Part shown: in pieces, positions 34,845 to 43,465 of the stretch
Layout of the letters: each line of letters begins with the position of its first letter
Position numbering within the stretch: position 1 is the first letter of the stretch
Assembly (NCBI RefSeq): GCF_040436315.1
Contig: NZ_AP031572.1
Location: 3,596,001 to 3,660,000 of the forward strand
Length of the DNA: 64,000 nucleotides
Origin: Synechocystis sp. LKSZ1
Lineage (GTDB): Bacteria > Cyanobacteriota > Cyanobacteriia > Cyanobacteriales > Microcystaceae
Direction: 5' to 3'
Translations under genes and position numbers: made by a program
Notes under the pieces: model-generated
The model's input: the letters and a program-made list of their open reading frames with translations, nothing else
Told to the model about the DNA's origin: nothing
The model's database searches: none

Positions 34845-35972
34845 ATGCCAGGGGACTACTACGAAACCCTCGGAGTTGCGAGGGATGCGAACAAAGAGGA
34901 TATTAAACGGGCCTTTCGGCGTCTAGCTCGGAAGTACCATCCGGATGTGAATAAAGAACCCGGCGCAGAGGAAAAATTTAAAGAAATTAATCGAGCCTAC
35001 GAAGTCCTCTCGGAACCCGAAACGAGGGAACGCTACGACCGCTTTGGAGAAGCGGGGGTGAGTGGTGCAGGGGCCGCTGGTTACGGCGATGTGGATATGG
35101 GCGGCTTCGCCGACATCTTTGAAACCATTTTTGGCGGCTTTGGTGGTATGGGAACGGGCCCCACTGGCCGACGGCGCACTGGCCCTACTCGGGGAGATGA
35201 TCTCCGACTAGACCTCAAACTTAGTTTTCAGGAGGCCATTTTCGGGGGCGAAAAGGAAATTCGCATTCCCCATCTCGAAACCTGTCAGGCCTGTCAAGGG
35301 AGTGGAGCCAAATCCGGAACCGGCGTCAAAACCTGCGGGACTTGTAATGGCGTGGGTCAAGTCCGTCGGGCTACAAGAACCCCCTTTGGGAGCTTTGCCC
35401 AGGTTTCTGCTTGTCCGACCTGTAATGGTGCTGGCGAGGTGATTGAAGAGAAATGCGAGGCCTGTGGCGGTGCGGGCCGCAAACAAGAAACCAAAAAGCT
35501 CAAAATTACTATCCCTGCGGGAGTCGATGATGGGACTCGTTTACGGGTTTCCAAGGAAGGGGATGCGGGCCTGCGGGGCGGGCCACCGGGGGATCTCTAC
35601 GTTTATCTTGCCGTTGAAAGCGACCGCCAATTTGTGCGGGAAGGCATTAACATCCGCTCAGAACTGGAAATCAGTTATCTCCAGGCCATTCTAGGCTGTC
35701 GTTTAACGGTGGAGACGGTGGACGGAGAGGCGGAATTAGTTATTCCAGCGGGAACTCAACCTAATACCGTCCTGACCCTAGAAGACCGGGGGGTGCCCAA
35801 GCTGGGAAATGCTACCCTGCGGGGAGACCAGTTGATCACGGTACGGATTAATATTCCCACTCGTATTAATAATGAGGAACGGGAATTATTAGAACGTCTG
35901 GCCCATATCAAGGGAGAAAGCCATGGTAAAGGCGGCCTGGAAGGATTCCTGGGAGGCCTATTCCATAAATGA
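34845..35972 (+). CDS. dnaJ: Chaperone DnaJ (type I J-protein)
   Basis: 375 residues, complete type I architecture: J-domain with HPD ([11 protein letters not shown]), Gly/Phe-rich region (about 70-125, [16 protein letters not shown]), zinc region with four CxxCxGxG repeats ([32 protein letters not shown]), and a C-terminal substrate-binding region. It stimulates DnaK ATPase. Its stop overlaps the start of the TusA-like gene by 4 bp (ATGA), so the two are coupled. Two further J-domain proteins occur in this window. Confidence 0.95.
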   Translation: MPGDYYETLGVARDANKEDIKRAFRRLARKYHPDVNKEPGAEEKFKEINRAYEVLSEPETRERYDRFGEAGVSGAGAAGYGDVDMGGFADIFETIFGGFGGMGTGPTGRRRTGPTRGDDLRLDLKLSFQEAIFGGEKEIRIPHLETCQACQGSGAKSGTGVKTCGTCNGVGQVRRATRTPFGSFAQVSACPTCNGAGEVIEEKCEACGGAGRKQETKKLKITIPAGVDDGTRLRVSKEGDAGLRGGPPGDLYVYLAVESDRQFVREGINIRSELEISYLQAILGCRLTVETVDGEAELVIPAGTQPNTVLTLEDRGVPKLGNATLRGDQLITVRINIPTRINNEERELLERLAHIKGESHGKGGLEGFLGGLFHK

Positions 35973-36232
35973 ATACTGCTGATGCCGGGGTCTTAGACCT
36001 GCGGGGAACTCCCTGCCCCGTTAATTTTGTCCGCACCAAACTCAAGCTTACCCAAATGGCCCCAGGACAAACCCTCACTGTTTGGCTAGATGCCGGGGAA
36101 CCCATTGAACAAGTTCCCCATAGCCTCGCCTTGGAAGGATACGAGCACCAATTCCTAACGCCTCTGGCGCCAGGGCCAGGTTACAGTTTAACCATTCGAG
36201 TGCCCGATTCTCTCGACCGTCGTGACCCCTAG
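35969..36232 (+). CDS. TusA-family sulfur-carrier protein
   Basis: 87 residues with the TusA/YeeD fold: [19 protein letters not shown] carries the persulfide-forming Cys in a CPVN variant of the CPxP motif. TusA proteins relay sulfur for tRNA thiolation or cofactor synthesis. Its start overlaps dnaJ by 4 bp and its stop overlaps rsgA by 11 bp, so it is tightly embedded in a dnaJ-tusA-rsgA translation unit. The specific acceptor is unknown. Confidence 0.85.
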   Translation: MNTADAGVLDLRGTPCPVNFVRTKLKLTQMAPGQTLTVWLDAGEPIEQVPHSLALEGYEHQFLTPLAPGPGYSLTIRVPDSLDRRDP

Positions 36233-37331
36233 GACGCCTTTCCCAACAGGATTAGAGACCGCCCAGGCCTGGGGAACCGTCATTGCCATTCAGGCCAATT
36301 ATTATCTAGTCAAATTAATGGAGCCGGAGGCCGGTCAGCCTCTCCTCTGCACTCGCCGTACCCGCCTTAAAAAAGTCGGCCAGAAGATCATGGTGGGTGA
36401 CCGGGTGGGGCTAGAAGAAATTGATTGGCCCTCGGGCCGAGCGGCGGTGATGGGGGTGGCCCCCCGACAAACGGAACTCTCCCGCCCCCCGGTAGCCAAT
36501 GCTGAACAAATTATCTTGGTTTTTTCCCTAGCAGAGCCGCCCCTAGAGGTCTGGCAGTTGAGCCGTTTTTTGGTTAAGGCGGAATCGACCCACCTCCAAC
36601 TCCAACTTTGCCTCAATAAATGCGACTTGGTTAGGGAAAGCGACATTCAACAGTGGCAAGAACGACTGGGACAATGGGGCTACCATCCCATTATTTTTAG
36701 TAATGTCAGCCAACGGGGCCTGACTACGCTCCAGAGCAAGCTTCATCACAGGATCACCCTCCTGGCAGGGCCGTCGGGAGTGGGCAAGTCCAGCCTAATT
36801 AATCGTCTGATCCCCGGCAGTCAACAGCGAGTAAACACCGTGTCTGGCAAGCTGCAAAAAGGCCGCCATACCACCCGTCATGTGGAGTTGTTTGAAATCC
36901 CTGGCGGGGGCCTCCTGGCGGATACACCGGGCTTTAACCAACCCGACCTGGAAATTTTGCCCTCTCAACTGATCCACCAATTTCCTGAAGCTCGACCACC
37001 GCTGGAAGCTGGGCAATGCTACTTCAAGGATTGTTTGCATCGTGGCGAACCGGGTTGTGCCGTGTCCCAAAATTGGGAGCGTTATCCCCATTACCTAAAA
37101 TTTTTAGAGGAGGCCTTGGCGGAAGTACCTTGCCAGGGAACGCCGGATACGGATACTGGACTCAAACTCCGCATTGGCCAGGCGGGCCAAAAATACTATG
37201 AGCCGAGGCTGGAAAGTAAAAAATATCGACGCGATTCCCGCCGCAGTAAACACCAACACCTGCAAACCCTATACCCAGAAAACTCTCCCGGTGGAACCCT
37301 AGACATCACCGACCTAGATGAGGGCCTGTAG
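36222..37331 (+). CDS. rsgA: Ribosome small-subunit biogenesis GTPase RsgA
   Basis: 369 residues, GTG start overlapping the TusA-like stop. Circularly permuted GTPase: N-terminal OB-fold (about 10-80), then G4 LNKCD, G1 GPSGVGKSSLIN and G3 DTPGF in that order. A zinc knuckle follows (CYFKDCLHRGEPGC). It checks late maturation of the 30S subunit. The C-terminus (about 330-369) has a basic segment RRDSRRSKHQHLQ common to cyanobacterial copies. It converges on the next gene with one base between stops. Confidence 0.93.
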   Translation: MTPRTPFPTGLETAQAWGTVIAIQANYYLVKLMEPEAGQPLLCTRRTRLKKVGQKIMVGDRVGLEEIDWPSGRAAVMGVAPRQTELSRPPVANAEQIILVFSLAEPPLEVWQLSRFLVKAESTHLQLQLCLNKCDLVRESDIQQWQERLGQWGYHPIIFSNVSQRGLTTLQSKLHHRITLLAGPSGVGKSSLINRLIPGSQQRVNTVSGKLQKGRHTTRHVELFEIPGGGLLADTPGFNQPDLEILPSQLIHQFPEARPPLEAGQCYFKDCLHRGEPGCAVSQNWERYPHYLKFLEEALAEVPCQGTPDTDTGLKLRIGQAGQKYYEPRLESKKYRRDSRRSKHQHLQTLYPENSPGGTLDITDLDEGL

Positions 37332-37332
37332 T

Positions 37333-37932
37333 CTAGAGGGGCACTAACTCAGGGAAATTTAACAACACCTGTTCATCGCTGAGTTCATCTCCCAATTGAG
37401 CTGGGGAAAAGTGAACTTGGATCGCTTCAAGCTTCTGTTGATAGTGCAGGTTAATTAAGGCTTTCAGACCATACTCCAGGGCCTCCCGTTCGGCTAGATT
37501 GGTTTCGAGGTCGGGAACTTCCCCCGTGAAGGCAACGGTGAGCATCACCACCAGATTAGGGGTGAGGGGAATGGTTAGCCAATCATCGGTTGGTGTTTCG
37601 GTTCCACTGGGTACATCAGCGAGGTAACGCTGGGCTGAATCGGTAAATAATTCATTAACGTAGTCCCCCGCGTCCCCCTCGGCCCAAAAGACTTCGCCTT
37701 CATTGGCAGCGGCTTCCCAACTGGCGTTGAGTTGTAGGAGATGTTGGCAGATATCCACCAGGCCTTCTCCCATCACTGTCAAGTCGCCGTCCGCCTCCAT
37801 GGCTGCTCGACCGGCTTGATTCAAGACACCGAGGAGAGGGGGAATATCTGGCCCCCGGAGATGAATAAAAATACGGGAAACGACGTAGCGAGTTTTCCCC
37901 GTTATACGATTGAATTGATCACGCAGGCCCAT
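37333..37932 (-). CDS. DUF1517-like conserved cyanobacterial protein
   Basis: 199 residues. The C-terminal half (TPNLVVMLTVAFTGEVPDL, then YQQKLEAIQVHFSPAQLGDEL and a LLNFPEL ending) resembles the tail of DUF1517 proteins. The N-terminal half is helical without a transmembrane segment. Function unknown. Its start is 4 bp after the stop of the PSI accumulation factor gene, indicating co-transcription and perhaps a thylakoid-related role. Confidence 0.6.
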   Translation of the reverse strand: MGLRDQFNRITGKTRYVVSRIFIHLRGPDIPPLLGVLNQAGRAAMEADGDLTVMGEGLVDICQHLLQLNASWEAAANEGEVFWAEGDAGDYVNELFTDSAQRYLADVPSGTETPTDDWLTIPLTPNLVVMLTVAFTGEVPDLETNLAEREALEYGLKALINLHYQQKLEAIQVHFSPAQLGDELSDEQVLLNFPELVPL

Positions 37933-37936
37933 ACTC

Positions 37937-38542
37937 TTATTGCTCCACTAACTCACTATTGAACTCATTAAAGGTTCTCTGTTTAAGCGTGACGGATTCA
38001 GAGCGGGGCAGAAGATTGAAGAGGTCTCGCAAAACATCATCCACCACTTCAAACTTCACCACTCCCTTGGCATTAAAAATTTGCTTACCCTTAGCGTCGA
38101 GAATCACCGTTTGGGGAACTACGCCTTGGTAGTAGCGGCCAGGATCGTCCTTGGCATACTTGGCCTGGGGCAGGAGGGAATCCACGCTCACGGGAATAAT
38201 GCTCGTCGCCCGACCATAGAACTCTTGGATGCGAGAAACAATAAATGCATACTCCTTGCAGTCCTGGCTGTCATCTAGGTAATAGACCAAGACCACAGGC
38301 AACTGACGCTGGAAAGATTCGGCCAAACTCAGACGGGGCGGTACCAGGGAACCATTACCCGCATAGACCACGAAAATATTGCCATCGAGACGGTCATCAT
38401 CAATGCTCGCCAGGGCCGGGGAGGAGCTCCAAAGGCTAAAACTTAGGCCCAACACCAGTAGAGCACTAACCAGTCGATGCCAGCCCCGGAACCAGGCCTG
38501 GGGAACCCAAAAGGACTCAGTGAAGTTTTGAAAAGAACTCAT
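37937..38542 (-). CDS. Thylakoid membrane photosystem I accumulation factor (thioredoxin-like)
   Basis: 201 residues: an N-terminal hydrophobic segment (about 21-45) acting as anchor or signal, followed by a thioredoxin-fold domain without the CxxC pair (YYLDDSQDCKEYAFIV has a single Cys; VPQTVILDAKGK is the cis-Pro strand). The ending LLPRSESVTLKQRTFNEFN matches cyanobacterial and plastid proteins annotated as PSI accumulation factors, from memory. It probably sits on the lumenal or membrane face of thylakoids. First gene of a two-gene operon. Confidence 0.7.
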   Translation of the reverse strand: MSSFQNFTESFWVPQAWFRGWHRLVSALLVLGLSFSLWSSSPALASIDDDRLDGNIFVVYAGNGSLVPPRLSLAESFQRQLPVVLVYYLDDSQDCKEYAFIVSRIQEFYGRATSIIPVSVDSLLPQAKYAKDDPGRYYQGVVPQTVILDAKGKQIFNAKGVVKFEVVDDVLRDLFNLLPRSESVTLKQRTFNEFNSELVEQ

Positions 38543-38582
38543 TAAAATGATTGAATGCGAAGGGATTACTTGACCGAAACCT

Positions 38583-39062
38583 GTGACTCAAGAACGCACC
38601 AGCGCCCGAACCTATGGGCGGGAACTCTCAACCCAGACTCGATTGCTCAATAGTCATTATGCTATTTTAGGGCTGCATCCGTCTGCCTCTCCCCTAGAAA
38701 TTCGGCGGGCCTACCGAGATTTAAGTAAGCGATTCCATCCCGATACGACCCAGCTTGCGCCCGATTTAGCTACGGCGAAGTTTCAGCGTCTGAACGAAGC
38801 CTATGGTATTCTCAGTCACCCAGAAAAACGGGCCCTCTACGACCTCAAAATTGGCTATAGCCGCTACAACGTTATCCAGGCCCCTGTTGATCCCCGCCAG
38901 ACGGATGCCCAGGACTCCAAGTCGGCCTATCTCGATGCGACGGACCGGCCCCTCTCGGCGGGAGAAATTTTTGCTTTAGCTTTACTCAGCCTGACGCTTC
39001 TGGGTTGTCTAGGTCTGGCCTTCCTGATGGCCTGGCTCCGGGGAGAACCGCTATTATCCTAG
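38583..39062 (+). CDS. J-domain protein with C-terminal membrane helix
   Basis: 159 residues, GTG start. The J-domain (about 22-90) has the intact HPD motif in KRFHPDTTQ. The C-terminus has one transmembrane helix (about 128-150, FALALLSLTLLGCLGLAFL), so it recruits an Hsp70 to a membrane. There is no Gly/Phe or zinc region (type III). It is divergent from the PSI accumulation factor gene 40 bp away, which hints at a thylakoid role, and converges on the NlpC/P60 gene with 9 bp overlap. Confidence 0.85.
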   Translation: MTQERTSARTYGRELSTQTRLLNSHYAILGLHPSASPLEIRRAYRDLSKRFHPDTTQLAPDLATAKFQRLNEAYGILSHPEKRALYDLKIGYSRYNVIQAPVDPRQTDAQDSKSAYLDATDRPLSAGEIFALALLSLTLLGCLGLAFLMAWLRGEPLLS

Positions 39063-39758
39063 GGTATCCTCAGGGGGTACATAGCTCTGGGTAACTCGGC
39101 CGCAACTCCACCATTTACGGAAATAGGCCTGGGCAATGGGGCCGCCATCCTCCCGTAGGAGATCAATGCCAATGCCATTACGTCCCATACTCTGGCCAGA
39201 ACTGTGGATATACTGGCCCTCTCCCAGATACAGGGCTACGTGATCTACTCGCTCAGTGCCAAAAAAAATCAAATCTCCTGGCCTGAGCTCTGCCATGGCT
39301 ACGGGTTGGCAAAACGCTTCCTGTTGATAGGAGTCTCGGGGTAACCAAATACCGACGGAGCTAAAGGCTGCTTGGACTAAACCCGAACAATCGTAGTTTG
39401 GGCCAATATTGCCTCCCCAAAGATAGGTATTGGGACGGGTCTCGGCTTTTAAGGCATAGTCCAGCACGACGGCTAAACGAGGCTCAATCTCGGCACGGGC
39501 CAGGAGCATGGGTTGGTAGACCTGGGGGGCCGGTTCTAGAAAAGACAATTGGGCGAGGGGAAGCCAGGTGAGATAACCATCCTCCGCTTGGCGGACTTGA
39601 ACAGCTGTCTCGGTATATTGCTCTGTGAAACGTAGCTGACGGCCCTGAGCGGCCTGAGTCGCTAGGGTTTGACAATCGGGCCCATCGTAGAGATTGAGGG
39701 GGGCCTGGCAGAGATATTCACCACTAGGAGAGTGAGGGAGAGCCGGGAGCATAGGCAA
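39054..39758 (-). CDS. NlpC/P60 (C40) family cell-wall peptidase
   Basis: 234 residues. An N-terminal SH3-like region (about 12-75) precedes an NlpC/P60 catalytic domain with the Cys in PNYDCSGLVQ, the first His in RVDHVALYLG and the polar third residue in YIHSSG. This layout matches the gamma-D-glutamyl-L-diamino acid endopeptidase solved from Anabaena/Nostoc, which cleaves stem-peptide fragments during peptidoglycan recycling. No signal peptide is visible, so it probably acts on cytoplasmic fragments. Divergent from the Rieske gene. Confidence 0.88.
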   Translation of the reverse strand: MPMLPALPHSPSGEYLCQAPLNLYDGPDCQTLATQAAQGRQLRFTEQYTETAVQVRQAEDGYLTWLPLAQLSFLEPAPQVYQPMLLARAEIEPRLAVVLDYALKAETRPNTYLWGGNIGPNYDCSGLVQAAFSSVGIWLPRDSYQQEAFCQPVAMAELRPGDLIFFGTERVDHVALYLGEGQYIHSSGQSMGRNGIGIDLLREDGGPIAQAYFRKWWSCGRVTQSYVPPEDTLG

Positions 39759-39830
39759 ATTGATTGCGGCCGGGGAACCCCCCTTAGCCTAGACTGGAGA
39801 ATGTTTATCGATACTATTCTGGCATTGAAA

Positions 39831-40184
39831 ATGGTTTGGACAACAGCATTAAAAGAAGCCGATTTACCCCAAGGCAGCCGTCGAGTCGTTAAGCTCAACC
39901 AACAGTCTCTTCTGCTATTAAACCAAGACGGCCATATTTACGCCGTCAGTAACACCTGTCCCCACCTGAAACTCCCCCTGAGCAAGGGAAAAATTGTTGA
40001 CGGGGCCATTGTTTGTCCCTTTCACCGCAGTGCCTTCGATTTATGTAGTGGTGCAGCAAAAGACTGGACGCCCTTTCCCCCTGTTGTTGGCAAGGTTCTT
40101 GGCATGGTCTCGGCGGAGAAACCCCTCCCCGTTTTTCCCGTTAAGGTTGAACAGGGTGAAATTCTAGTCGATCTTGCCGTCTAG
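39831..40184 (+). CDS. Rieske-type [2Fe-2S] protein
   Basis: 117 residues from the ATG at 39831 (in-frame codons extend to 39669 but would overlap the peptidase promoter). The cluster ligands are CPH in NTCPHLKLPL and CPFH in IVCPFHRSAF. It resembles small soluble Rieske ferredoxins of the dioxygenase type rather than PetC, which is longer and membrane-anchored. Electron partners unknown. The gene ends just upstream of the plastocyanin terminator. Confidence 0.85.
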   Translation: MVWTTALKEADLPQGSRRVVKLNQQSLLLLNQDGHIYAVSNTCPHLKLPLSKGKIVDGAIVCPFHRSAFDLCSGAAKDWTPFPPVVGKVLGMVSAEKPLPVFPVKVEQGEILVDLAV

Positions 40185-40204
40185 ATCTAAGAAAAATACA
40201 AAAA

Positions 40205-40228
40205 CCCCAACCCGAGTTGAGTTGGGGG
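40205..40228 (-). terminator. Intrinsic terminator of petE
   Basis: On the minus strand CCCCAAC and GTTGGGG arms (40228-40205) form a hairpin followed by TTTTTGTATTTTT. It lies 42 bp beyond the petE stop. It could also stop the Rieske transcript from the other side, but the T-tract there is poor. Confidence 0.8.
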
Positions 40229-40269
40229 CTTTCGTCCAGGTTACGCCTGAAACCCATCAAATAGCGCTG

Positions 40270-40635
40270 TTATTGGACAATCACTTTGCCCACCATGCCA
40301 GCACCCCGGTGGGGTTCGCAATAGTAGGTGTATTCTCCAGCTTCCGCAAAGGTAGATTCAAAGGATTCACCGGGGGAGAAGACGAGGCCCTTGTGGGAGA
40401 GTTTGGCGGAATCGGCCCCTTCAAAGACAACGTTGTGGGGAGAGAGTTTGTTGTTAACCCATTGGACGGTGTCGCCGGCTTTGATGGTAACGGTGGGAGG
40501 GTCGAATTGGAGGGTGCCACCATCGCCACCCATTTTGATCTTGACGGTATCAGCGGCGGCAGGATTGACAGAGAGGAAAAAGCTCGTGACCACGAGGAGC
40601 AGACTAGCTAGTAGTAATCCCAGTTTTTTAGACAT
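40270..40635 (-). CDS. petE: Plastocyanin
   Basis: 121-residue precursor of the lumenal copper protein that carries electrons from cytochrome b6f to PSI or cytochrome oxidase. The signal peptide ([20 protein letters not shown], cleavage after NPAAA) starts at the ATG at 40635; the frame upstream to 40755 is not coding. Copper ligands: His in LSPHNVVF, then Cys, His and Met in [14 protein letters not shown] precedes the start at normal distance. A palindrome over the likely -10 box may be the operator of a copper-responsive repressor. Confidence 0.96.
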   Translation of the reverse strand: MSKKLGLLLASLLLVVTSFFLSVNPAAADTVKIKMGGDGGTLQFDPPTVTIKAGDTVQWVNNKLSPHNVVFEGADSAKLSHKGLVFSPGESFESTFAEAGEYTYYCEPHRGAGMVGKVIVQ

Positions 40636-40730
40636 TAGTTTTCTTCCAGGTAATATTCTAAGACCCAAACCCAAGACCGGCGAGCAGAGCCTCCGCTTAG
40701 AACATGGTTTGGTTTGACTTATTGTAAAAC

Positions 40731-40750
40731 TTATATTACACCGAAGTTTG
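40731..40750 (-). promoter_or_regulatory. Putative petE promoter/operator palindrome
   Basis: TGTAA (40733-40737) and TTACA (40746-40750) form an inverted repeat with an 8-bp spacer. On the minus strand it overlaps TACAAT (40736-40731), a good -10 hexamer about 96 bp before petE. This fits a BlaI/CopY-type repressor such as PetR, which controls petE by copper in Synechocystis. Inferred. Confidence 0.4.
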
Positions 40751-40845
40751 ACCATTTGTCGTAGTTTCTAGGGCCAATCGGTAATCCACACCGGCAAACC
40801 GGCCCTTGCTTAGGGAAAATAAAAATAGTGTTTGAGGCATCGGCC

Positions 40846-41145
40846 ATGAAGTTTTCTCTGCAGTCGCTCTATACCCTCTATCGCAGTGGTATCCGCAATC
40901 GAAAATATCGTTGGTGGATTATTTTGGGAACCCTGGTCTATCTCCTAAGTCCTCTGGATATCGCCCCCGATCTGTTACCGATTGTGGGACAAATCGATGA
41001 TGTGGTGCTGGTGACGCTTCTCTTAACCGAAGTCTCTCAATTAGTCCTAGAGCATTTTCAAAACCGCAACCGTGCCTCAGGGACCCAAGAGGAGTCGGAC
41101 TCAACCGCTAAAACGGTTGAAGTGGAAGTGGTGACCCTAGACTAG
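40846..41145 (+). CDS. YkvA/DUF1232 family membrane protein
   Basis: 99 residues. DUF1232 core: IRNRKYRWWIILGTLVYLLSPLDIAPDLLPIVGQIDD contains, in parts, the SPxDxxPDxxPxxGxxDD signature. One or two membrane-inserted helices, then an acidic Glu/Ser-rich tail. The ATG at 40846 has GAGG 8 bases upstream; a GTG at 40828 is less likely. Function unknown; the family is widespread in bacteria. Confidence 0.8.
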   Translation: MKFSLQSLYTLYRSGIRNRKYRWWIILGTLVYLLSPLDIAPDLLPIVGQIDDVVLVTLLLTEVSQLVLEHFQNRNRASGTQEESDSTAKTVEVEVVTLD

Positions 41146-41149
41146 GCCC

Positions 41150-41174
41150 AAAAAGCCCCAATATTGCTTGGGGC
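41150..41174 (-). terminator. Intrinsic terminator of apcF
   Basis: On the minus strand GCCCCAA (41174-41168) and TTGGGGC (41161-41155) form a 7-bp stem with a 6-nt loop, followed by TTTTTGGG. It lies about 60 bp after the apcF stop. Confidence 0.8.
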
Positions 41175-41232
41175 TAGCAGTCAATCATTCTTGGTATCAG
41201 GCTAGAGGTGGTGTGCTCCTGAACTAGGGGGC

Positions 41233-41742
41233 CTAGACAGAAATTTCGGCTAATTCCTGGGCCATATGCTCGAAGGGGGCCTCTATAAAGCTTGTACTAG
41301 TAACACCTTGGCTAGCGGCCATTTCCACCACCATTTCTTTCATAATTTGAATGCCCCGTACCGTTGGGCCAATGGGAACGCCAAGGGAGTTGTAGGTTTC
41401 CCGCAGGCCCTGAAGAACCCGTTCATCCAGGACATTGTTATCACCGGCTACCAAGGCATAGCTGGCGTAGCGGAGGTAGTAGTCCATGTCCCGCAGACAG
41501 GCGGAAAAACGCCGGGTGGTGTAGGCATTACCGCTGGGGCGAATCAGTTCCGGCACTTCTTCAAAGAGTTGAGCAGAAGCCTTTTTGACGATTGTTGCTG
41601 AATTGGCATTGATCATGCTCGCGGCCGCAATCCGAGCCGAGCCCGACTCAAAATAAGCCTTGAGCTGATCCATGGCATTACGGTCTAGGTAACGGCCAGT
41701 AATATCGTAATTTCTAATTAAAGTTGTAACCGCGTCTCGCAT
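41233..41742 (-). CDS. apcF: Allophycocyanin beta-18 subunit ApcF
   Basis: 169-residue core phycobiliprotein replacing one ApcB in the terminal-emitter trimer with ApcE. The bilin-attachment Cys is in RRFSACLRDMDYYLRYASYA. The start MRDAVTTLIRNYDITGRYLD and the longer C-terminus (EAPFEHMAQELAEI) separate it from ApcB (161 residues). It is monocistronic, with its own terminator and about 190 bp of upstream sequence where I found no clear HLR1 element. Confidence 0.93.
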   Translation of the reverse strand: MRDAVTTLIRNYDITGRYLDRNAMDQLKAYFESGSARIAAASMINANSATIVKKASAQLFEEVPELIRPSGNAYTTRRFSACLRDMDYYLRYASYALVAGDNNVLDERVLQGLRETYNSLGVPIGPTVRGIQIMKEMVVEMAASQGVTSTSFIEAPFEHMAQELAEISV

Positions 41743-41929
41743 TTAAAATTTTCTCCCAACAGCAGTTTATGATGAATGGCTTAGGGACAGCCGAGTTTTG
41801 TTCTTCTACCTATCATTATTTCCGAGTGAACGCAAGTCAAGCCACCCCTTAGGGAAGATACAAAACTACATGATCTGGTTTAGCAAAAATTTGGGGTTCC
41901 TTCGTATCGGCGGCTAAGCCAATCCATAG

Positions 41930-42973
41930 CTAACAAATACGGGGCAATTGTTCTCCACTTAAGCGACCTAGAATGCGCCGGGCTCCGAGGGAACTGCGGA
42001 GGGTGACTTGCCCTAAGACTGAAGTAGCTGGGCCCGTTACCGTACCGATCAACGTGGCCTGGGGATGATAGCGTTTGAGAATCGCCAGGGCCTGGTCGTA
42101 GTTTGCGGGTGGGACAAAGGCCACTAGACGGCCCTCGTTGGCAACGTAGAGGGGATCAAGACCCAGTAGCTCACAGGCCCCCCGCACGGTCGGGATCACT
42201 GGAATCGCCGCCTCTTCAATTTCCAGGGCCAGGTTGGCCCCCTGGGCAATTTCATTGAGGGCACTGGCCAGACCCCCCCGTGTTAAATCCCGCAGGCAAT
42301 GGAGCCGCACCCCAGCTTGGAGCAATTCTAGTACTAAATCGGCCAGAGGTTGACTATCACTTTCCAAGGGCGACTCAAAACAAAAGCCCTCGCGTACTGC
42401 CATAATGGCCATGCCATGGCGGCCCAGATCCCCACTCAGGAGTACCTGATCCCCCACCTGGATTTGAGAGGGATTAATCCTCTGATCATGTTCTAGTTGG
42501 CCAATGCCAGCGGTATTAATGAACAGGCCATCCCCCTTACCGCGATTAACGACCTTAGTATCCCCCGTAATAATTTGTACCTGACAGGCCTGGGCGGCCT
42601 GTTGCATGGATTGCACAATCGACCAGAGGAGTTCCATGGACAGGCCCTCTTCTAGAATGAAACCCGCACTCAAAAAACGGGGCCGGGCTCCACTCATGGC
42701 TAGATCATTCACCGTACCGTAAACGGCTAAGGAACCAATATCGCCCCCCGGAAATATCAGGGGATTAACCACGTAGGAATCGGTGGTAAACGCTAACCTT
42801 TGGCTAGGCATTTGGAAGACCGCTGAATCATGGGCTGCACCATCGGGCCGGCCAAAGGCGGGCCAAAAAATTTGCTCCAGTAGTTGTTGGCTGAGGGTTC
42901 CACCACCGCCGTGGGCCAGGAGCACCTGGGGATAACAGTCTAGCGGCAGAGGACAAGTGATCGCAGCAGGCAT
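41930..42973 (-). CDS. hypE: Hydrogenase maturation protein HypE
   Basis: 347-residue PurM-like protein making the cyanide ligands of [NiFe] hydrogenase with HypF. The C-terminal PRIC sequence carries the Cys that becomes the thiocarboxamide/thiocyanate. GGDTKVV-type nucleotide region appears as [18 protein letters not shown]. The N-terminus [16 protein letters not shown] is canonical. It is 7 bp downstream of a secreted-protein gene and in the same direction as truB. hypC, and hypA/hypB paralogues lie at 59-62 kb; no hydrogenase structural genes are in the window. Confidence 0.95.
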   Translation of the reverse strand: MPAAITCPLPLDCYPQVLLAHGGGGTLSQQLLEQIFWPAFGRPDGAAHDSAVFQMPSQRLAFTTDSYVVNPLIFPGGDIGSLAVYGTVNDLAMSGARPRFLSAGFILEEGLSMELLWSIVQSMQQAAQACQVQIITGDTKVVNRGKGDGLFINTAGIGQLEHDQRINPSQIQVGDQVLLSGDLGRHGMAIMAVREGFCFESPLESDSQPLADLVLELLQAGVRLHCLRDLTRGGLASALNEIAQGANLALEIEEAAIPVIPTVRGACELLGLDPLYVANEGRLVAFVPPANYDQALAILKRYHPQATLIGTVTGPATSVLGQVTLRSSLGARRILGRLSGEQLPRIC

Positions 42974-42980
42974 GATGGCT

Positions 42981-43409
42981 TTAGAGGCTTTGACCCCGAA
43001 TTTTGGCTGAAAATCCTGCCGCTTTAAACTGCTCTAGGCGGATGGGCAGGGGTTGTTCTGCGGGGACGCTAATTCTGACTTCAAATTCACTTTTACCGGG
43101 GGGGATTTCAGCAATATTGCCGATCCGAGTCCGGTTCTGCATAGCGGGTTCGCCATTGGCATCGTAAATACGCCCAAAAACATCAGCATCATAGACGGTT
43201 TTTCCCGTCTTATTGTTAGCAGTGCCCGTCACGATAAAACAGTTAGCCGGATCGCTAGAGCCACTGGTGACATTACCTTCTGCCAGTTCGGGAGGACAAT
43301 TTTTATAATCCACATTGCTGAGGGGAATTTCCGTCATGGCCCAGGCCGGTGGAGCCATCGCCGTGACCAGCAAGAGGAAAAAGAGGGTGAGGGTCAGCAA
43401 GAAACGCAT
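42981..43409 (-). CDS. Exported protein of unknown function
   Basis: 142 residues. A Sec signal peptide ([18 protein letters not shown], cleavage near PAWA) starts at the ATG at 43409; a GTG at 43418 is in frame. The mature part has two Cys (YKNCPPELA and NCFIVTG) and an FxLYD/transthyretin-like beta pattern ([17 protein letters not shown], then [18 protein letters not shown]). Likely periplasmic or lumenal. No function recognised. It lies between truB and hypE in one direction, probably by chance of operon packing. Confidence 0.7.
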   Translation of the reverse strand: MRFLLTLTLFFLLLVTAMAPPAWAMTEIPLSNVDYKNCPPELAEGNVTSGSSDPANCFIVTGTANNKTGKTVYDADVFGRIYDANGEPAMQNRTRIGNIAEIPPGKSEFEVRISVPAEQPLPIRLEQFKAAGFSAKIRGQSL

Positions 43410-43465
43410 AGGGAACACTGGAAGGAATCTTGTTCGCTAGTCTATCACGGCTTTTTAGAAGGACT

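Noticed and set aside
40174-40611. 145-codon plus-strand ORF
   Set aside because: It lies antisense to petE, whose signal peptide and copper ligands are unmistakable.
41840-41880. TACAAAACTACAT as an HLR1 element for apcF
   Set aside because: The half-sites are 8 bp apart, not 10, and neither has the full TTACA core.
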